Shown: positions 62,427-64,000 of the stretch, piece by piece
Numbering within the stretch: the first letter of the stretch is position 1
Layout: the number at the start of each line of letters is the position of its first letter
Assembly (NCBI GenBank): GCA_017506865.1
Contig: JAFCMP010000553.1
Span: 248,001 to 312,000 of the forward strand
Direction of reading: 5' to 3'
Length of the DNA stretch: 64,000 nucleotides
Source of the DNA: Tribonema minus
Lineage: Eukaryota; Sar; Xanthophyceae; Tribonematales; Tribonemataceae
Translations under genes and position numbers: made by a program
The notes under the pieces: generated by a model
What the model was told of the DNA's origin: nothing
Database searches by the model: none
What the model saw: the letters and a program-made list of their open reading frames with translations, nothing else

Positions 62427-64000
62427 GCGGTCTGCGCGCATGCGCAAGCGCGCTTTGAGGCACAGATGCAGGCCATCGCGCTGAAGCGCCGCTACGCCGC
62501 CCTGGCATCATCGCTCAGCCAAGCGACAACGGTCGCGTCGGCCCGCCCCTGCCGCATAGCAGCAGCGCTCGACGTACCCCCCCCTGCTGAGCCATGTGAC
62601 AGCCATAGAGTTGCATCAATGCTCAGCAAAGCGGTGCAGCAGCGCTCAGCGCCTTGCTGCTGCGCGCTGCGTGCAGTAGATGAAACTGACACGCACGCTC
62701 ACGGTGAGCAGGTTCCTGGCAAACTATGACTTGCCAACAGTGTGTGACAATGTGCAAGTCACGGCAACGAGGTGTTCAAGTTGTTTGAACTGTGTTGCCG
62801 ATGCAGCTCCCCATGCATCGCTGCAAGTTGCACTGCTAAGGCGGCGGGCTCGACCTGCTGCCACTGCGCCCCCTACCGATCATCACGGCAATGTACTTTT
62901 AGCCACAATTACTTACCACACCACCTCACTGCTGAGCACTGCCAATGATGAACACCATACCTACATACTTTGAAGTACTTCAAAGTACTTAAAAACATTA
63001 CCCACTGCTGAGTACAGCTGCAGAAGTGAGCTGAACCCGCTGCAACTGCCCCACTGGCAGGCCGCAATCACGAACGCATGCGACCACAGTGACTACTGCT
63101 AGTAGGACCACTTCAGCAAAGCCCGCGCAGTTATGTCGTGACTGTGTGCACAATGCTCAATCAGCTGCGGTGGGCATAGCATCATCAGCTCTAAGACTTG
63201 CCAGCATCCAGAGCATCGTCACCAGATGTGCTGATGCTGCAGCTGTTGCTTTCACACCAGATCTGATGAACACGCGCAAGCCCCCCCCGCCACTTTGCTT
63301 ATCGCAGGCCACGACGACGAACGCTTATGACATCTACCACTTCTGAATCAGCGATGTTGCGGAGGTCCACGACGCCCCCCCTGCCCCCTCATGACCGTGT
63401 GCACAACACTCAAGGAGGTGATCGCCTTTCTTCCTTTCAGGGCTGCTGCTTACCTAGCCGGGTCACCGCAGCAGCAGCAGCAACAGCAGGCCGCTGCACC
63501 GCCGCACCGCCCGCGCTGGCCGCGGTGTGGGGGTGAGTCGGACGTCACCGCTTGCTTTTCTTCAGTGTCACAGTGACAGTAAAAATGAACCGGTGATATG
63601 ACCATCTGCGCAGTGACGGTAGGGATCTGCACTGCCATTTCAAGTGGTCGCAAAGTGCTGATCAGCAAAAAACTACTAGCAACATTGGGACTTTTTGCAT
63701 TTGCATGCCAGCGCACGTTGCGCCAAAACCAACGAACTTGAAGTGATGCTTGCATGCATCAAACTAGAGCGTGCTCATAGCATTCAATGTATCCTCTGCA
63801 GTACGCAAGCACAAGCACAACTCAACAAAATCTGTGCAAATGTGCTCCGCTGCCTCCATCTGTCGCAGCGCCAGCGGCGCCAACTACCACCAGGGGCCAC
63901 ACGCAGCCGCCGCTGCCGCCGCCGCTGCCGCGCTCATGCTGCGCGCCCCCGTGCACCACTACGAGCAGCGCGGCTGCTTCCTCACCATCACCGTCGACCT
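62427..64000 (+). CDS. Candidate host gene exons running off the window
   Basis: Three stretches look like exons. 62427-62703 runs from a CAG acceptor after a TC tract to an ACG/GTGAGC donor and reads MQAIALKRRYAALASSLSQA in its middle. 63441-63532 lies between TTTCAG and GTGAGT and reads AAYLAGSPQQQ. The last, from 63869 after CGCAG to the window end, reads ASGANYHQGPHAAAAAAAAA then VHHYEQRGCFLTITVD. The last has the most convincing protein sequence. Phases of the three do not join cleanly as drawn, so at least one boundary is wrong or an exon is missing. No domain is recognised. Confidence 0.35.

Overview
The window looks like a GC-rich, intron-containing nuclear chromosome segment of a eukaryotic alga. 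A chlorophyte green alga is my best guess, from the Ala/Gln-rich low-complexity coding sequence, the short GT-AG introns, and the set of transposons (non-LTR elements with restriction-like endonucleases, hAT, Fanzor, Gypsy). No species can be assigned. Most of the 64 kb is transposable elements, many of them nested. Host genes are sparse: a four-exon secreted EGF-like gene (13.1-15.2 kb, minus), a small two-exon zinc-knuckle gene (27.9-28.7 kb), two unassigned ORFs near 29.4-31.0 kb, and candidate exons running off the right edge.

Layout. 1-2.25 kb is one arm of a 2.2 kb inverted repeat whose partner lies at 55.1-57.3 kb. 5.0-8.5 kb holds non-LTR family A (copy 1). 9.3-10.5 kb is a decayed DUF659/hAT-like transposase. 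13.1-15.2 kb is the EGF gene, with an organelle-type tRNA-Pro inside one intron and a 26-bp perfect foldback in another. 15.3-18.3 kb is non-LTR family B (copy 1), open except for one stop. 19.3-19.5 kb is an inverted truncated copy of B. 20.3-21.5 kb is non-LTR family C. 22.3-23.7 kb is a Fanzor (eukaryotic TnpB-like) pseudogene. 24.3-26.8 kb is family A (copy 2). 31.4-32.1 kb is a very long GCTGCC hexanucleotide repeat. 33.2-49.7 kb is family B copy 2, which is split by a 13.2 kb Gypsy LTR retrotransposon. 51.2-52.3 kb is a SWIM-type transposase remnant. 53.1-59.7 kb is a compound DNA-transposon region bounded by inverted arrays of a roughly 115-121 bp repeat. 59.8-62.0 kb is a second copy of the repeat that hosts family B copy 2, here without that insertion but carrying a small TIR element.

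The most notable element is the Gypsy retrotransposon (36441-49652). It encodes one open polyprotein of about 3,550 residues in which a complete-looking C5 cytosine methyltransferase domain lies between the aspartic protease and the reverse transcriptase. The methyltransferase keeps motif I, the ENV motif and the motif VIII region, but its catalytic-loop PCQ is RCE. The element has near-identical LTRs, a 4-bp target duplication and intact RT, RNase H and integrase residues, so it appears recently mobile.

History readable from the sequence: a repeat unit (R) was hit by non-LTR B at a GTAC-containing site with a 13-bp duplication. The Gypsy element then landed in the 3' end of that B copy. The second R copy at 60 kb preserves the empty site. 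Four B insertions, including one of only 20 bp, share the same 3' end, and GTAC or a close variant follows it each time.
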